A stretch of DNA of 64,000 nucleotides from Verrucomicrobiales bacterium (GTDB lineage Bacteria; Verrucomicrobiota; Verrucomicrobiia; Limisphaerales; CAIMTB01), in NCBI GenBank assembly GCA_016795425.1, contig JAEUHG010000005.1:1-64000 (forward strand), read 5' to 3'. Positions within the stretch are counted from its first letter, which is position 1, and every line of letters begins with the position of its first letter. The notes under the pieces were generated by a model. The model was not told the origin of the DNA. It searched no databases and was given only the letters and a program-made list of their open reading frames with translations. The position numbers were made by a program, and so were the translations under genes. Below, piece after piece: positions 62,497 through 64,000 of the stretch.

Positions 62497-63134
62497 GCGG
62501 TGAGAGTGAGGAAATGCCACCAATATATCAAAACTTTAGATGTGACCCCATTGTTCCGATTTGGATAGTCGCTGAGTTGTTCGCCGATTCGGGCAACTCC
62601 TTGCGGCACGAGTTGTCCAATCCCATTGAGCACTTCATTCGTGGAATGCTTCCGCACGTCGCGCCTCTGGACGCCGAATGCATCGAAGGCGGATTCAGTG
62701 CGTCCGGCCTTCACGAAGTAGACGTCAAACACCCAGTTGAGCTGCAGGATTTGACGGCGGCCCCGGGTCGGTTCCTTGCGCAAACGAAAGTCTTCGCGTT
62801 GCACTCTGCCGCCACCACGGCAGGGGCAGTACCTGGAAGGATCGTAGGTGACGCCTAGGAATCCAAGATCGCCGGACGGCTCCGGATATCCCTGGTGCGA
62901 TCTTGGTCGGACCACGAGAAAGTCTGCTTCAGCCAATTCGTAATCTTCGAAAGTGGTTTCCGCCAAACTACATGCCTGCCATGCGGTGAACCTCGCCTCC
63001 AACAATGGCCAGAATGGATGGGAGTCCTCAACCAGGAGAGTTTGCGCTCCAAGTTCGACGACAAGGCCGAGGTCGGCCAATGCTGAGCGCTTGGCCTGAT
63101 CAACGAACAGGGTCACTCGGTGCGTAATCCTCAT
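62445..63134 (-). pseudogene. Unrecognised gene truncated by the RAYT insertion
   Basis: The first 194 codons (63134-62553) look native: CPCRGGGRVQREDFRLRKEP, RRQILQLNWVFDVYFVKA and a mixed N-terminal domain (VTLFVDQAKRSALADLGLVV). The frame then enters the RAYT end and stops at 62445, so the last 36 residues come from the element. The cysteine pair and basic segment suggest a small metal-binding domain; the family is not recognised. Whether the hybrid is made is unknown. Its upstream neighbour is 109 bp away. Confidence 0.65.
62525..62552 (-). repeat. Right terminal inverted repeat of the RAYT element
   Basis: Read on minus it begins AATGGGGTCACATCTA, like the left end, then AAGTTTTGATAT. 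It marks the junction with the interrupted gene to the right. Confidence 0.85.
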
Positions 63135-63243
63135 TCAAGTCTGGGCTCTGCATGGACCCTTGGACTTCCTCGGTGGAGCGACCTCTCCGAGGGCGTCTCA
63201 TTCTGGAATCGGCGCGCTCGGCGCGTCCCCCCGCAGTCCCGAA

Positions 63244-64000
63244 CTAAACCTCGTCCAACGGCCGCGTTGCATCACCAAATTTGCCAGGGCGGATGCCCAT
63301 CTTGTCCATGATGGACAGATACAGGCGGCACATCTGGCGATCGGGCTTGTCCTTATAGTCGAGCACTCGGCCGCCTTGGACTTTGCCGCCGCCGCCGCCA
63401 ACCATGACCACGGGGAGTTGGTTGGCGTCGTGGTTGCCGGTTAGCATGCTCGACAGGAAGACGATCATGGAATTGTCGAGAGCGCTGCGGCCGCCTTCAT
63501 CAATGGCGTCCAAGCGCCGGGCGATGTAGGCGAGTTGCTCGACAAAGAACTGGTTCACCTTCAGCCAATCGGCGGTGTCGGAATGGCTGAGCAGGTGGTG
63601 AATCATGTAATCGACGCCGAGATGCGGGAAGCGCAGGGAACTGTGGTCGTTGTTGAGCTTCAGGGTGCAGAGCCGAGTCGTGTCGGTCTGGAACGCCAGC
63701 ACGAGGATGTCGCACATCAGTCGCATGTGCTCGGCGATGTTCTGCGGGATGCCGTCGGCGGGACGCGGACGATCAGGCTGAGTGAGGGTAGGCCGCCATC
63801 CCTGAAGCTCGCCTTTGTTGCCGGCTTGTTCGAGTCGGCGTTCCACGTCGCGCACGGACTCGAGATACTCGTCGAGCTTCTGCTGGTCGTTGGCGCTGAC
63901 GTTGCGGCGGAGGTCGTTGGCTTCGGAAAGGACGGCGTCGAGGACGGATTTGTCACCTTTGCGCACCTCGTCCTTGAAGAGGCGATCAAAGGCGAGGGCG
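63244..64000 (-). CDS. DUF1552 domain-containing protein (5' end off the window)
   Basis: The C-terminal 251 residues of a DUF1552 protein, open across the right edge. Seen: SVLDAVLSEANDLRR, KLDEYLESVRDVERR, LMCDILVLAFQTDTTR, and the terminal LPVVMVGGGGGKVQGGRVL, typical of this family. DUF1552 proteins are Tat-exported and found mostly in Planctomycetes, Verrucomicrobia and relatives, usually encoded just after a cytochrome-c-containing DUF1588/DUF1592 protein, which would lie beyond the window. Function unknown. Confidence 0.92.
   Translation of the reverse strand, partial: ALAFDRLFKDEVRKGDKSVLDAVLSEANDLRRNVSANDQQKLDEYLESVRDVERRLEQAGNKGELQGWRPTLTQPDRPRPADGIPQNIAEHMRLMCDILVLAFQTDTTRLCTLKLNNDHSSLRFPHLGVDYMIHHLLSHSDTADWLKVNQFFVEQLAYIARRLDAIDEGGRSALDNSMIVFLSSMLTGNHDANQLPVVMVGGGGGKVQGGRVLDYKDKPDRQMCRLYLSIMDKMGIRPGKFGDATRPLDEV

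Larger units (their letters stand above)
61431..62552. mobile_element. RAYT transposon with terminal inverted repeats (1122 bp)
   Basis: Ends are the 28-bp inverted repeats at 61431-61458 and 62525-62552 (26 of 28 identical, starting AATGGGGTCACATCTA). The single gene is a REP-associated tyrosine transposase. It sits inside the 3' part of an older gene at its right side, which it truncates. No target duplication is visible, as expected for HUH transposition. Confidence 0.8.

Noticed and set aside
1-64000. tRNA, rRNA or CRISPR loci
   Set aside because: No T-loop-like GGTTCGAATCC pattern with matching stems and no regularly spaced direct repeats were seen by eye; a covariance-model search could still find a divergent tRNA.

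Overview
The window is a G+C-rich bacterial chromosome segment that most resembles a Verrucomicrobiota genome (my best guess is the Limisphaerales/Pedosphaerales, formerly subdivision 3). This rests on its mix of families: secreted CotH-kinase and lamin-tail-domain proteins, a DUF1552 protein, a DUF5069 protein, Tat-exported Gfo/Idh/MocA oxidoreductases, a delta-60-repeat protein, a PhoPQ-related protein and a GH29 fucosidase. The taxonomic call is inference; there is no rRNA in the window, and I found no tRNA gene.

Layout. Positions 1-9946 (minus) hold one giant secreted protein gene that runs off the left edge. Then come a Tat-exported oxidoreductase (minus), a plus-strand run of an LptF/LptG permease, a GAF histidine kinase, a Uup-type ABC-F ATPase and a BaiN-like flavoprotein, then a second Tat oxidoreductase and a delta-60-repeat protein (both minus). 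From 22114 to 26472 on plus are a DUF5069 gene with a clear terminator, a dispersed inverted repeat, and a tight five-gene operon: HAD-Nudix fusion, folB, TIM-barrel epimerase, nitrilase and RbsD/FucU mutarotase. From 26521 to 33165 lie a TauE/SafE permease, purL, a PhoPQ-related protein, era and a LytTR regulator. From 33379 to 40337 are a GH29 fucosidase overlapping a pyridine-nucleotide disulfide oxidoreductase, an extended CvpA-like protein, an ECF sigma/anti-sigma pair and a polyprenyl diphosphate synthase. Then a secreted protein of unknown function (plus) and a minus-strand operon of selA, selB and two membrane proteins. From 46736 to 56607 on plus are a MASE1 hybrid kinase, a PA0069-type radical SAM protein, an HtrA protease, a phosphotransacetylase split over two genes and hisC, with a zinc-ribbon coiled-coil gene on minus between them. 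The last part, all on minus, holds a lipoate-ligase-like gene, nth, kamA, a Kelch fragment, a small CotH protein, a RAYT transposon with terminal inverted repeats, the gene it truncated, and a DUF1552 gene cut by the right edge.

How the genes fit together. Most of the window is housekeeping (purL, era, nth, hisC, pta, selAB, folB) mixed with exported proteins typical of this phylum. The most interesting prediction is that the HAD-Nudix fusion, whose end overlaps the folB start, supplies the pyrophosphohydrolase and phosphatase steps of folate synthesis just before FolB. Several predicted promoters sit only 7-9 nt from the start codon, suggesting leaderless transcripts. The 59.6-62.6 kb stretch is a small zone of genome decay and transposition.
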